A stretch of DNA of 64,000 bases, taken from NCBI RefSeq assembly GCF_037974265.1, contig NZ_CP150233.1, forward strand, positions 2,108,001 to 2,172,000, written 5' to 3'. This document shows, piece by piece, positions 32,207 through 39,147 of this stretch (position 1 is its first letter; each line of letters begins with the position of its first letter). The notes under the pieces are model-generated. The model did not search any database. It was given only the letters and a program-made list of their open reading frames with translations, and had not been told where the DNA came from. The translations under genes were made by a program, and so were the position numbers. This stretch comes from Paenibacillus sp. FSL R5-0623 (GTDB lineage: Bacteria > Bacillota > Bacilli > Paenibacillales > Paenibacillaceae).

Positions 32207-33022
32207 GTGTTCGTGCAGCAAGCAATCGCTATATTAGACTCCGGTGTGGGGGGATTGACGGTCGCCAAGGAAGTGATGCGTCAGCTCCCGCGGGAAAAGA
32301 TCATTTATTTTGGGGATACTGCCCGGACACCGTACGGACCCCGTTCGTCCGAACAAGTAAAACAATTTACGGAACAAATCGTTGATTTCTTGATCCAATT
32401 CGATCCGAAGGTTATCGTTATCGCCTGTAACACAGCAACAGCAGCCGCGTTGGAGTATATCCGTGGCAAGGTGAATATGCCTGTCATTGGTGTTATACAT
32501 CCGGGTGCGCGGGCCGCAATCACAGCGACACGTACAGGACGTATTGGTGTGATTGGTACCACGGGTACCATAGGTAGCGGGGCTTATACATCAGCACTCA
32601 AGCAGTTGTCCCCCTATATTGATGTGGTCAGTCAGGCTTGTCCGGCGCTGGTGCCGTTGGTGGAACAAGGTGAATTTCGTTCCGAGCACACGACACATAC
32701 GGTGGAACAATCATTGGGCGGGATCAAACAACAGCCAATAGATTGTCTTATTCTGGGTTGTACGCATTATCCCTTTCTCATGGACACGATTCAGGAAGTT
32801 ATGGGACAGGAAGTGAAATTAATCAGTTCAGCAGATGAAACGGCACGTGAAATCAGTACGATATTATATGATAAACGAAAGCTGGCCAGTGGGGATGAGA
32901 CTCCGGTGCATCAATTTTTCTGCACGGGTGACCCGCGAATGTTCCAGAATATCACCCGTCGATGGTTGGGGGAGCAGATCTCCAAGACCCCTGTTGTCTG
33001 GCAGGTTACGCAATTATCATAG
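32207..33022 (+). CDS. racE: Glutamate racemase
   Basis: A 271-residue racemase with the two catalytic cysteines in the usual motifs: VIACNTATAAAL (about residue 70) and LGCTHYPFL (about 183). It also has LDSGVGGLTVAKEV near the N-terminus and YFGDTARTPYGPRS. It makes D-glutamate for peptidoglycan. GTG 32207 is used; GTG 32213 is possible. The gene is monocistronic with a strong terminator. MurI and RacE are names for the same function; RacE is usual in bacilli. Confidence 0.95.
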   Translation: MFVQQAIAILDSGVGGLTVAKEVMRQLPREKIIYFGDTARTPYGPRSSEQVKQFTEQIVDFLIQFDPKVIVIACNTATAAALEYIRGKVNMPVIGVIHPGARAAITATRTGRIGVIGTTGTIGSGAYTSALKQLSPYIDVVSQACPALVPLVEQGEFRSEHTTHTVEQSLGGIKQQPIDCLILGCTHYPFLMDTIQEVMGQEVKLISSADETAREISTILYDKRKLASGDETPVHQFFCTGDPRMFQNITRRWLGEQISKTPVVWQVTQLS

Positions 33023-33079
33023 TTATACTCAAATAATGCATGAATAAGACTTTTAATTAATGTATTTTGGTTGTGGACT

Positions 33080-33111
33080 ATCCCGGAACTGTGAAGTTCC
33101 GGGATTTTTTG
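33080..33111 (+). terminator. Terminator of racE
   Basis: Perfect 11-base stem ATCCCGGAACT/AGTTCCGGGAT with a GTGA loop and six T residues. Confidence 0.95.
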
Positions 33112-33250
33112 TCGTCATTATGCATTAACCGAAGATAAACATGATTCATGTCACATGACGGACAACCTGACCTGCATACATATGTTACAGACACGAGATT
33201 GGTCAGAACTGGACAGGAGACCTGTCTTTTCCTGTGGAAAGGAGAACAAC

Positions 33251-34462
33251 ATGGATCTACAGTGGATTATTGTTCAGCGGGGAGATACGTTGCCGCGAAT
33301 TGCGTCAGCACACTATATGACCAAAGAGCTCCTTGCTGCACTAAACCCGGAAGTGGCTTCCCAGCCATACTTGCTGGCAGGTCAGATGCTGCGTATTGTC
33401 CCCGGGACAGGTCGCAGATACGCTGTACCGCCTGGAGAAAGTGTAGGGGAGATTGCAGGGAGATTTGGAATGGACGAAGAGGTGTTGCGCCAGGCCAATC
33501 CCGAAATCACCAATGGAACCGACTGGGTTGGTCGCTGTATTCATATTCCGGCTTCGAATGGAAAAACTATAGTGAAGATTCAGGGAGAGTATGGTTATCG
33601 AGAATTAATCAGGGATATAGACAAGCTGGAGAATCAATACCCGTTTATCGAGACGGGGTCCATTGGAACAAGTGTTATGGGGAAGTCGCTGCCTTATTTG
33701 CGAATTGGGCAAGGGTCGAGACATATCCATGTTAACGCTTCCGTTCATGCTAATGAATGGTTAACAACAGTAGTTCTGATGAAGTTTATCGAGGAATATG
33801 CCGAGGCGTATAGTGCGGATAGGACATGGCATCAATACCAGACAGAACGCTGGATGCAAGAGACGACACTCTGGGCCGTGCCGATGGTTAATCCGGACGG
33901 GGTCGAACTGGTTCAGGAAGGTGTGGTCAATCAGCATCCACATGCACAGCAGTTGTTAGCCTGGAATGCCGACAGATCACATTTCACCCATTGGAAGGCC
34001 AACATCAGAGGGGTGGATCTGAATGATCAATTTCCAGCCCATTGGGATGAAGAAGCAGCGAGAAGAGGTGTGACCTCACCTGGCCCCAGGGATTATGCAG
34101 GGAAAGCGCCATTGACAGAACCGGAGGCACAGGCGCTTGCGCAGTGGACGCAGCAACATACATTTGATGCGGTAGTATCCCTGCATAGTCAGGGACAGGA
34201 GATTTATTGGAACTATCGCGATCTTGAACCCAGGGAGAGTGGACCGCTGTCGCGCAGACTCGCCAAAGCTTCCGGCTACAAGGCGGTGAAGCTCGGTGGC
34301 AGTGATGCCGGATACAAGGACTGGTTTATTCAAGATTTCGGTAGACCGGGCTTCACGGTAGAAGTTGGATTGGGTGTTAATCCGCTTCCCGTAGAACAGT
34401 TTGATGATATTTGTATAGAAGTGGGAATGTTGCTGGCTGAACTGTTATCCAATGGACAATGA
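33251..34462 (+). CDS. LysM-M14 gamma-D-glutamyl-diamino acid endopeptidase (EndoI type)
   Basis: A 403-residue peptidoglycan hydrolase. Two N-terminal LysM modules (about 5-47 and 53-98; markers VQRGDTLPRIA and VPPGESVGEIAGRFG) are followed by an M14 zinc carboxypeptidase-fold domain from about 110. Zinc ligands are His and Glu in VHANEW and a later His in SLHSQGQEIYW; the catalytic Glu is in FTVEVGLG. The layout matches Endopeptidase I of Bacillus sphaericus and Bacillus YqgT, which cleave the D-Glu/diaminopimelate bond in spore or sporangial peptidoglycan. No signal peptide is seen, as in EndoI. ATG 33251 follows AAAGGAGAA. Confidence 0.9.
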   Translation: MDLQWIIVQRGDTLPRIASAHYMTKELLAALNPEVASQPYLLAGQMLRIVPGTGRRYAVPPGESVGEIAGRFGMDEEVLRQANPEITNGTDWVGRCIHIPASNGKTIVKIQGEYGYRELIRDIDKLENQYPFIETGSIGTSVMGKSLPYLRIGQGSRHIHVNASVHANEWLTTVVLMKFIEEYAEAYSADRTWHQYQTERWMQETTLWAVPMVNPDGVELVQEGVVNQHPHAQQLLAWNADRSHFTHWKANIRGVDLNDQFPAHWDEEAARRGVTSPGPRDYAGKAPLTEPEAQALAQWTQQHTFDAVVSLHSQGQEIYWNYRDLEPRESGPLSRRLAKASGYKAVKLGGSDAGYKDWFIQDFGRPGFTVEVGLGVNPLPVEQFDDICIEVGMLLAELLSNGQ

Positions 34463-34517
34463 GGCAAGACTCCGAATTATGATGGTGTGAAACTTAACAG
34501 TAGATCATTCGTATAAC

Positions 34518-34551
34518 AGGAACGGGCGCCATGAGCGACGTTCCGTTTTTA
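34518..34551 (+). terminator. Rho-independent terminator
   Basis: AGGAACG/CGTTCCG arms with a GC-rich loop, then a T-run, about 60 bases after the peptidase. Confidence 0.75.
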
Positions 34552-34657
34552 TTATTTTTTATGATGACATTCTACGTCATTCGTTCTGAATGTTTTTGAA
34601 CGGGTAATGATGGATGTGCCGTTTCGGCGACATATACAATTATACGGAGGGATTCAA

Positions 34658-34915
34658 ATGAAGTGGAGAAGACTGCTGTCGTTCAAACGATGGACACAAG
34701 TTTTCAAAAGGCTCCCCCGGCTGCTCCGGGCTCCGCAGATTCCTTTGGGAGAAAAGCTGTTGTTTATTATTCCAGCGTTGCTGTACTGGGTACTTCCTGA
34801 CGTGATGCCGTTTATGCCCATCGATGATATCGGGGTCACTTTGATTCTGATGAACTGGTTTGTAAGCCGGGCAGAACGTAAATATCCTGTGCTTCAGGAG
34901 AGTGCACCTTCTTAA
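34658..34915 (+). CDS. DUF1232 (YkvA-like) small membrane-associated protein
   Basis: An 85-residue protein. A basic amphipathic N-terminus leads to LPRLLRAPQIPLGEKLLFII, one or two hydrophobic segments, VLPDVMPFMPIDDIGV and MNWFVSRAERKYP. This is the DUF1232 pattern (usually SPIDLIPDFIPVIGLLDD). Function unknown. ATG 34658 follows GGAGGGA; upstream in-frame starts have none. Monocistronic. Confidence 0.8.
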   Translation: MKWRRLLSFKRWTQVFKRLPRLLRAPQIPLGEKLLFIIPALLYWVLPDVMPFMPIDDIGVTLILMNWFVSRAERKYPVLQESAPS

Positions 34916-35057
34916 TTTGCGGCCCAATGGATCATTTTAACATTGAATTCGCATCAATGTTATTGCGAAGAGCGGTAACTTTCTTTACAATAGATGCTGT
35001 AGTTTAAGAATGCTGAAATTGTTGAAACCTGCAATTACAATATAGGAGATGAAGAGA

Positions 35058-35360
35058 ATGAACTGCAAAATTACGCGTAATGCTGCTAAAGTATTGAAGC
35101 TTGAATTGGACAAGCCGGAGAACGAAGGGAAAAAACTGCGCGTTGTCATCACACATGCACATGGTGACCATGCTCACTACGGGCTTGATCTCGACACACC
35201 AAAAGAAAATGATACAGTTGTATCTACCGATAAAGAGATTGATGTCATTCTCGCGAATGATCAGCCTTTGTTGAACGGTGTTAAAATTGACTACCTCTAC
35301 TTCCCGGAAGAGGGATTTGTTATTACGAATCCGTCCCAAGGTAATCACGGCGACCACTAA
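35058..35360 (+). CDS. HesB/IscA-like protein with histidines in place of cluster cysteines
   Basis: A 100-residue protein that aligns end to end with A-type iron-sulfur carriers (IscA/SufA/HesB). LRVVITHAHGDHAHYGLDLD takes the place of the TSGCSGMAYVLEF region, LNGVKIDYLYFPEEGF of the LDGTQLDF...GF region, and ITNPSQGNHGDH of FTNPNxxxxCGCG. None of the three carrier cysteines is present: the loop has His33, His35, His38 and His40, and the C-terminus has His97 and His100. The only cysteine is Cys3. The fold is likely; classical cluster binding through cysteines is not possible. ATG 35058 is used since GGAG at 35045-35048 touches ATG 35049. It is in one unit with the DUF1450 gene 21 bases downstream. 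Confidence 0.72.
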   Translation: MNCKITRNAAKVLKLELDKPENEGKKLRVVITHAHGDHAHYGLDLDTPKENDTVVSTDKEIDVILANDQPLLNGVKIDYLYFPEEGFVITNPSQGNHGDH

Positions 35361-35381
35361 GGGCGCGAAGAAGGGGAACTC

Positions 35382-35603
35382 ATGGCTAACGATATCCGCG
35401 TATGCGAAAAGTGTAATCATGTCCGACTGAAATCGATTGTACCCAAGCTGCAAAAAATGGCTCCAGACACGGAGATCAAGATTGGGTGCAAATCCTATTG
35501 CGGTCCTTGCGCGAAACGTGCATTTGTCTTTATCAATGGTCGGTATATCAGTGCGCCGACAGAAGAAGAAGTGCTCGCCAAAGTCGCAAAGTTTGTGAAG
35601 TAA
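35382..35603 (+). CDS. DUF1450 (YuzB-like) cysteine-rich protein
   Basis: A 73-residue protein with Cys8-x2-Cys11 and Cys36-x3-Cys40-x2-Cys43 (VCEKCNHV; IGCKSYCGPCAKRA), as in Bacillus YuzB. The spacing suggests a thioredoxin-like ferredoxin or a metal site. In Bacillus yuzB lies near the A-type carrier gene yutM, so its position after a HesB/IscA-like gene is consistent with an iron-sulfur or metal-related role. It follows the HesB-like gene by 21 bases, with GAAGGGGAA as ribosome site. Confidence 0.85.
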   Translation: MANDIRVCEKCNHVRLKSIVPKLQKMAPDTEIKIGCKSYCGPCAKRAFVFINGRYISAPTEEEVLAKVAKFVK

Positions 35604-35647
35604 CAGGATATAACAAGGTGAGTGGAGAAAAACTGTCCGCACATCAG

Positions 35648-35677
35648 AAAGGAGGGGCTACGTGCCTCTCCTTTTTT
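35648..35677 (+). terminator. Terminator of the HesB-like/DUF1450 unit
   Basis: AAAGGAGGGGC/GCCTCTCCTTT with a TACGT loop, followed by TTTTTT. Confidence 0.88.
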
Positions 35678-35704
35678 GCGTTTGGGTAGCAGTGAAAGGA
35701 TGTG

Positions 35705-36103
35705 TTACTCCATAGCACCTTCGATCATTTCAGTAATTTGAAAGGAATCTTCTTGAATTTCAATGGCAATGACCGTATTATCCTTTTTCAGAAAATGTAC
35801 ATGTCCCAGCCGTTCTTCCTCTATTTCCACCCATCCTGTATCAGCTAACTTCTGAAAATAATCCATTGGCGGGTATAGTCCTTGCTCACCCCCAATATGT
35901 TTCAGTTCATACTTAGCCCCTTTTTTAAGGTTGGGATCATCGGAATAAGCTATGTTTTCGATAAGCTTTGCATTGGTTGGAACCGGGATGTCTGGGTTCA
36001 TGGATGACGCTGTATATCCTTCTATCTCGTATGTTGCAGGAGTGCAGCCTTGTACCCAAATGAGCAAGGGCAACATGCAGAGTGTCAGTAATATTTTCTT
36101 CAA
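35705..36103 (-). CDS. Small lipoprotein of unknown function
   Basis: A 132-residue protein starting with TTG 36103, eight bases after AGGAGGAA on the minus strand. The N-terminus LKKILLTLCMLPLLIWVQGC is a lipoprotein signal with lipidated Cys about residue 20. The mature part has YPPMDYFQKLADTGWVEI and ends with LKKDNTVIAIEIQEDSFQITEM, a small alpha+beta domain that I do not recognise. The longer in-frame upstream extension lacks a ribosome site. Probably anchored on the outer face of the membrane. Confidence 0.72.
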   Translation of the reverse strand: MKKILLTLCMLPLLIWVQGCTPATYEIEGYTASSMNPDIPVPTNAKLIENIAYSDDPNLKKGAKYELKHIGGEQGLYPPMDYFQKLADTGWVEIEEERLGHVHFLKKDNTVIAIEIQEDSFQITEMIEGAME

Positions 36104-36253
36104 ATAACTTCCTCCTGATTTGGAATGATTACCTAATAAACGTAGCGAAATCAATTAAAGTTACGATGAAAATACAAAAGAAGAATAAGGAAGGCTTGTG
36201 TTATCCATCCTAAAGGGGTAACAGGAACATGATAATCCCAAGGAGGAATACTC

Positions 36254-36535
36254 ATGCCGAAGCGTTATGATTCCAGTTTGCAAGCCGATACCACCGTATC
36301 TCAGGCGCAAAATGCGGTGAACAAGCTTCATTATGCTGTATCTCAGGCCATGTCTCATCCGACGGCACAGACCATTGTACAGGCGGAACGACGTCTGGCA
36401 CACACGGAGCAGGCGATGCGACAAGCAGAGCTTTCACTCGGAGGGCAAGGTGTTGAGTTGGCAGAGGAAATGTTCATCGAGGAGAAGAAAAGATTGAATT
36501 CAATCCAGAGTCAGCACGGTCAAGGGAATTTATAA
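36254..36535 (+). CDS. Small helical coiled-coil protein, unknown
   Basis: A 93-residue polar protein predicted as two long helices (VSQAQNAVNKLHYAVSQAM and HPTAQTIVQAERRLAHTEQA, with heptad-like Ala/Leu). It looks like the DUF2564 type of small Bacillus protein, but the match is by general appearance only. AAGGAGGAA precedes ATG 36254. Monocistronic with terminator. Confidence 0.6.
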   Translation: MPKRYDSSLQADTTVSQAQNAVNKLHYAVSQAMSHPTAQTIVQAERRLAHTEQAMRQAELSLGGQGVELAEEMFIEEKKRLNSIQSQHGQGNL

Positions 36536-36552
36536 CGTTCCTGTCACATCAG

Positions 36553-36586
36553 AACCCGCAGGGCAGCAATGCTTTGCGGGTTTTTC
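36553..36586 (+). terminator. Rho-independent terminator
   Basis: AACCCGCA/TGCGGGTT with a loop holding a short AGCAATGCT hairpin, then TTTTTC. Confidence 0.88.
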
Positions 36587-36709
36587 ATCTCTTTTGCAAA
36601 GACTCTCGATACATGGGTTTACTCCGACAGTATGTCGAATGGTCGCTTAAAATTCTGTGAGAAGGTTAATAGAACAAGAGCAGGCAAAATTCCATGCGGG
36701 AGGTACAGA

Positions 36710-37540
36710 ATGACAAAACATATTACAGATTGTACAATTCTGAACAACGGAGTAACGATGCCATGGCTAGGATTTGGAACATATAAAGCAAAAGGTAAGG
36801 AAGTGCAACAGGCGGTTGAGACCGCTTTGGAGGTTGGATATCGGAGTATTGATACCGCGTCCATCTATGGCAATGAAGAAGAAGTGGGACAAGCTATTGC
36901 AAGCAGTGGTGTTGCCCGTAACGAACTGTTTGTGACGACCAAGCTCTGGAATGAGGATCAGGGATTTGATTCAACGTTGAGAGCATTTGAAGCCAGTCAG
37001 AAAGCACTTGGACTGAATGTGATTGATCTTTACTTAATTCACTGGCCTGGCAGAGACCAGTATAAGGAGACGTGGAGAGCATTCGAACGTCTATATAGCG
37101 AAGGAAGCATCCGTGCGATTGGTGTGAGTAATTTTCAAGTTCACCATTTGCAAGATATCATAGATGAGGGCGGAACGGTGCCTGCGGTAAATCAGGTAGA
37201 GCTGCATCCAGGCCTGATCCAGCAGGAACTTCAGGATTTCTGTGGGGCGCAGGGAATTCAACTGGAGGCTTGGAGCCCGATCATGAAAGGCAAGCTGAAC
37301 CAAGAGTCCACGCTCAAGGCGCTGGCCCAGAAATATGGGAAAACGCCAGCACAGATCATTCTGCGCTGGGACATTCAGAATCAGATTGTGACGATTCCGA
37401 AGTCGGTAACTCCAGAACGTATTCGTGAGAATGCGGACATCTTTGACTTTGAATTAACACCGGATGAATTGAGACAAATTGATGCACTGGATTCCGATAA
37501 GCGGACGGGTCCACATCCAGATCAACTTTTCTGGGATTAA
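36710..37540 (+). CDS. Aldo/keto reductase
   Basis: A 276-residue AKR (AKR5-like, YvgN/YtbE group). Catalytic tetrad: Asp in DTASIYGNE (with the Tyr at the following YG), Lys in VTTKLW and His in YLIHWPG. Cofactor-binding IPKSVTPERIRENADIFDFEL lies near the C-terminus. It reduces aldehydes such as methylglyoxal with NADPH. ATG 36710 follows GGGAGG; the frame extends further upstream without a ribosome site. Monocistronic. Confidence 0.92.
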   Translation: MTKHITDCTILNNGVTMPWLGFGTYKAKGKEVQQAVETALEVGYRSIDTASIYGNEEEVGQAIASSGVARNELFVTTKLWNEDQGFDSTLRAFEASQKALGLNVIDLYLIHWPGRDQYKETWRAFERLYSEGSIRAIGVSNFQVHHLQDIIDEGGTVPAVNQVELHPGLIQQELQDFCGAQGIQLEAWSPIMKGKLNQESTLKALAQKYGKTPAQIILRWDIQNQIVTIPKSVTPERIRENADIFDFELTPDELRQIDALDSDKRTGPHPDQLFWD

Positions 37541-37564
37541 GTGGGTGGCGCTAATTGAATATAA

Positions 37565-37738
37565 GTGTTTGATGAACTACTTGTGTTTGTTCCGGTTACG
37601 GAATCGTTCTTTTGATCGCTGTTGTCTCCAAATTTTTTTGATTCCTCTTTTCAGAGGATAAAATTTGGAGACAAAGGCGAACGCTTCGCTTCTTCAGAAT
37701 CGATTCCGTTCCCTCCACAGTAACTGTTCATCAAACAC
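37565..37738. repeat. 174-base long imperfect inverted repeat (MITE/REP-like or structured RNA)
   Basis: Terminal arms GTGTTTGATGAAC and GTTCATCAAACAC pair perfectly. Inside, ACGGAATCG-TTCT pairs with its complement, TTGTCTCCAAATTTT (37622-37636) pairs perfectly with AAAATTTGGAGACAA (37660-37674), and the tip is CCTCT-TTTC-AGAGG (37644-37657). The whole block folds as one long hairpin with bulges. It carries no ORF. It lies between the aldo/keto reductase and the dsbA-like terminator, and looks like a dispersed intergenic element; no second copy was noticed in this window. Confidence 0.7.
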
Positions 37739-37779
37739 AAAAATATACAATGAGCTAGAATGGTGTGTAGTATATAAAA

Positions 37780-37825
37780 AAAGCAGCAGGATCGGGAAAT
37801 ATCCCCGTTCCTGCTGCTTTTTGTG
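37780..37825. terminator. Terminator of the dsbA-like gene
   Basis: AAAGCAGCAGGA/TCCTGCTGCTTT with an inner CGGG/CCCG pairing. T-runs occur on both sides; on the minus strand seven T residues follow. Confidence 0.92.
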
Positions 37826-38560
37826 TTATTTATTCGAATTGGATGGTGGCACTTCGCATCCGTCATCTGTGCAGATGCCACTGCCGTCTGTTTCTGTTGT
37901 GTTGGATTCAACCATGGTGAATGGGGAACGATCGTCCCATGCTTTTTGAATGGCATCCAGGAACACCTCGTCAGGCTGAGCACCTGATACGGCGAACTTG
38001 CGGTCGAATACAAAGAACGGTACACCGCGGATGCCGAGTTGCTCGCCTTCCGCTTGGTCGGCTCGGACATTGTCGGTGAATTGATCACTGGACAGCACTG
38101 CCGTAGCTGCATCTCGATCCAAGCCAACTTCCTCTGCTAACTGAGCCAACACTTCAGGGTCGCCGGAGTGTTTACCTTCAATAAACACAGCTTGGAAGAT
38201 TCGTTCACTCAGTTCAAGCGCTTTACCTTGTGTATCTGCCCAGTGTGTCAAGCGGTGAGCTGAGAAGGAGTTCGTAGGGATCATGGCATCGATATTGTAT
38301 TCCAGTCCTGCCGTGCGAGCATTGGCATTCATCTGGGCATTCATACCTTTGGCCTGTTCCACGCTCATATTATATTTGGCAGCCAGATATTCCGAATTGG
38401 TTTTGCCTGGGTTCAATGCAGCGTTTGGATCAAGCTCGAAGCTTTTGAATTGCAGCTTCACTTCATCACGGTGTGGGAACTGTTCCAGTACATTCTCCAG
38501 ACGGCGTTTGCCGATATAACAGAAAGGGCACAGAAAATCAGACCATATCTCAATATTCAT
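37826..38560 (-). CDS. DsbA-family oxidoreductase (FrnE-like)
   Basis: A 244-residue cytoplasmic thioredoxin-fold protein with active site WSDFLCPFCYIGK (CPFC, about residues 12-15) near the N-terminus, a helical insertion (about 65-150), and GVPFFVFDRKFAVSGAQPDE, the cis-Pro loop. It matches the FrnE/DsbA group in which the thioredoxin domain is split by helices. A C-terminal GxxCxDDGCE pair (ICTDDGCEVP) adds two cysteines, as in some FrnE proteins. No signal peptide. It is the last of the possible minus-strand run LtaS-CDA-DsbA. Confidence 0.9.
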   Translation of the reverse strand: MNIEIWSDFLCPFCYIGKRRLENVLEQFPHRDEVKLQFKSFELDPNAALNPGKTNSEYLAAKYNMSVEQAKGMNAQMNANARTAGLEYNIDAMIPTNSFSAHRLTHWADTQGKALELSERIFQAVFIEGKHSGDPEVLAQLAEEVGLDRDAATAVLSSDQFTDNVRADQAEGEQLGIRGVPFFVFDRKFAVSGAQPDEVFLDAIQKAWDDRSPFTMVESNTTETDGSGICTDDGCEVPPSNSNK

Positions 38561-38645
38561 TTTATTATAACCTCCAACATTCTTTTAGTTGAAACCAATA
38601 TGGTTACAATTATAAAGCCACTTTCTATAATTCGCAAGGAGATTA

Positions 38646-39071
38646 CTATTTATCCCGATTTGCCTTGGACCAATGGTACGGTTGAATCTCATCCAGTCTC
38701 TTGAAGACCAGTTGACCAGAAGGATCGTATACGGCAGCTTTGACTTCTTCGCCCCAGTAAAATAATCGTTCCTGGCATACACCGCAAGGTGTAAGAATCT
38801 TAAATTCCGAATGCTCGTCATCGCGAGCGATACAGAGGGAGTGGGTGACGCGTTCGTTCAATTTGTGGGCTTCCAGATAAGCTCCTGTTTCCATACATAG
38901 ATGCGTGGCATCGTTGATCACCTCTGGAGCTACACTAATCAGCAGGGAGCCAGCTTCGGTATAGACGGCACCCGCACCGCCCCATCCCTGAGGATAACGT
39001 TGCTTCACAAATTTTGCGGCTGCATCGAACAATTTCTGTTCAATATGGAGTGATTCAGTGTGTGATGACAT
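38646..39071 (-). CDS. Cytidine deaminase-family protein
   Basis: A 141-residue zinc deaminase. Active-site motifs are CMETGAYLEAHK (ligand Cys and catalytic Glu) and TPCGVCQERL (PCxxC with two ligand cysteines). The motif C-x-E with PCGVC is that of cytidine deaminases of the blasticidin-S-deaminase-like group rather than the classic CAE...PCGxCRQ form. It is small and tetramer-sized. ATG 39071 is preferred over the TTG at 39080, which is too near the AAGGGG ribosome site. The substrate (cytidine or a cytidine-like antibiotic) is not certain. Confidence 0.85.
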   Translation of the reverse strand: MSSHTESLHIEQKLFDAAAKFVKQRYPQGWGGAGAVYTEAGSLLISVAPEVINDATHLCMETGAYLEAHKLNERVTHSLCIARDDEHSEFKILTPCGVCQERLFYWGEEVKAAVYDPSGQLVFKRLDEIQPYHWSKANRDK

Positions 39072-39147
39072 GTAATGCAAGTTCCCCTTTATAAATTCAA
39101 ATTCAATTCATTTCGTGTATTTGTTTAGTTTGTCATTACGATATTGC

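Noticed and set aside
33148..33735. 195-residue ORF overlapping the LysM-M14 peptidase
   Set aside because: Alternate frame of the peptidase gene, with no ribosome site or motif.
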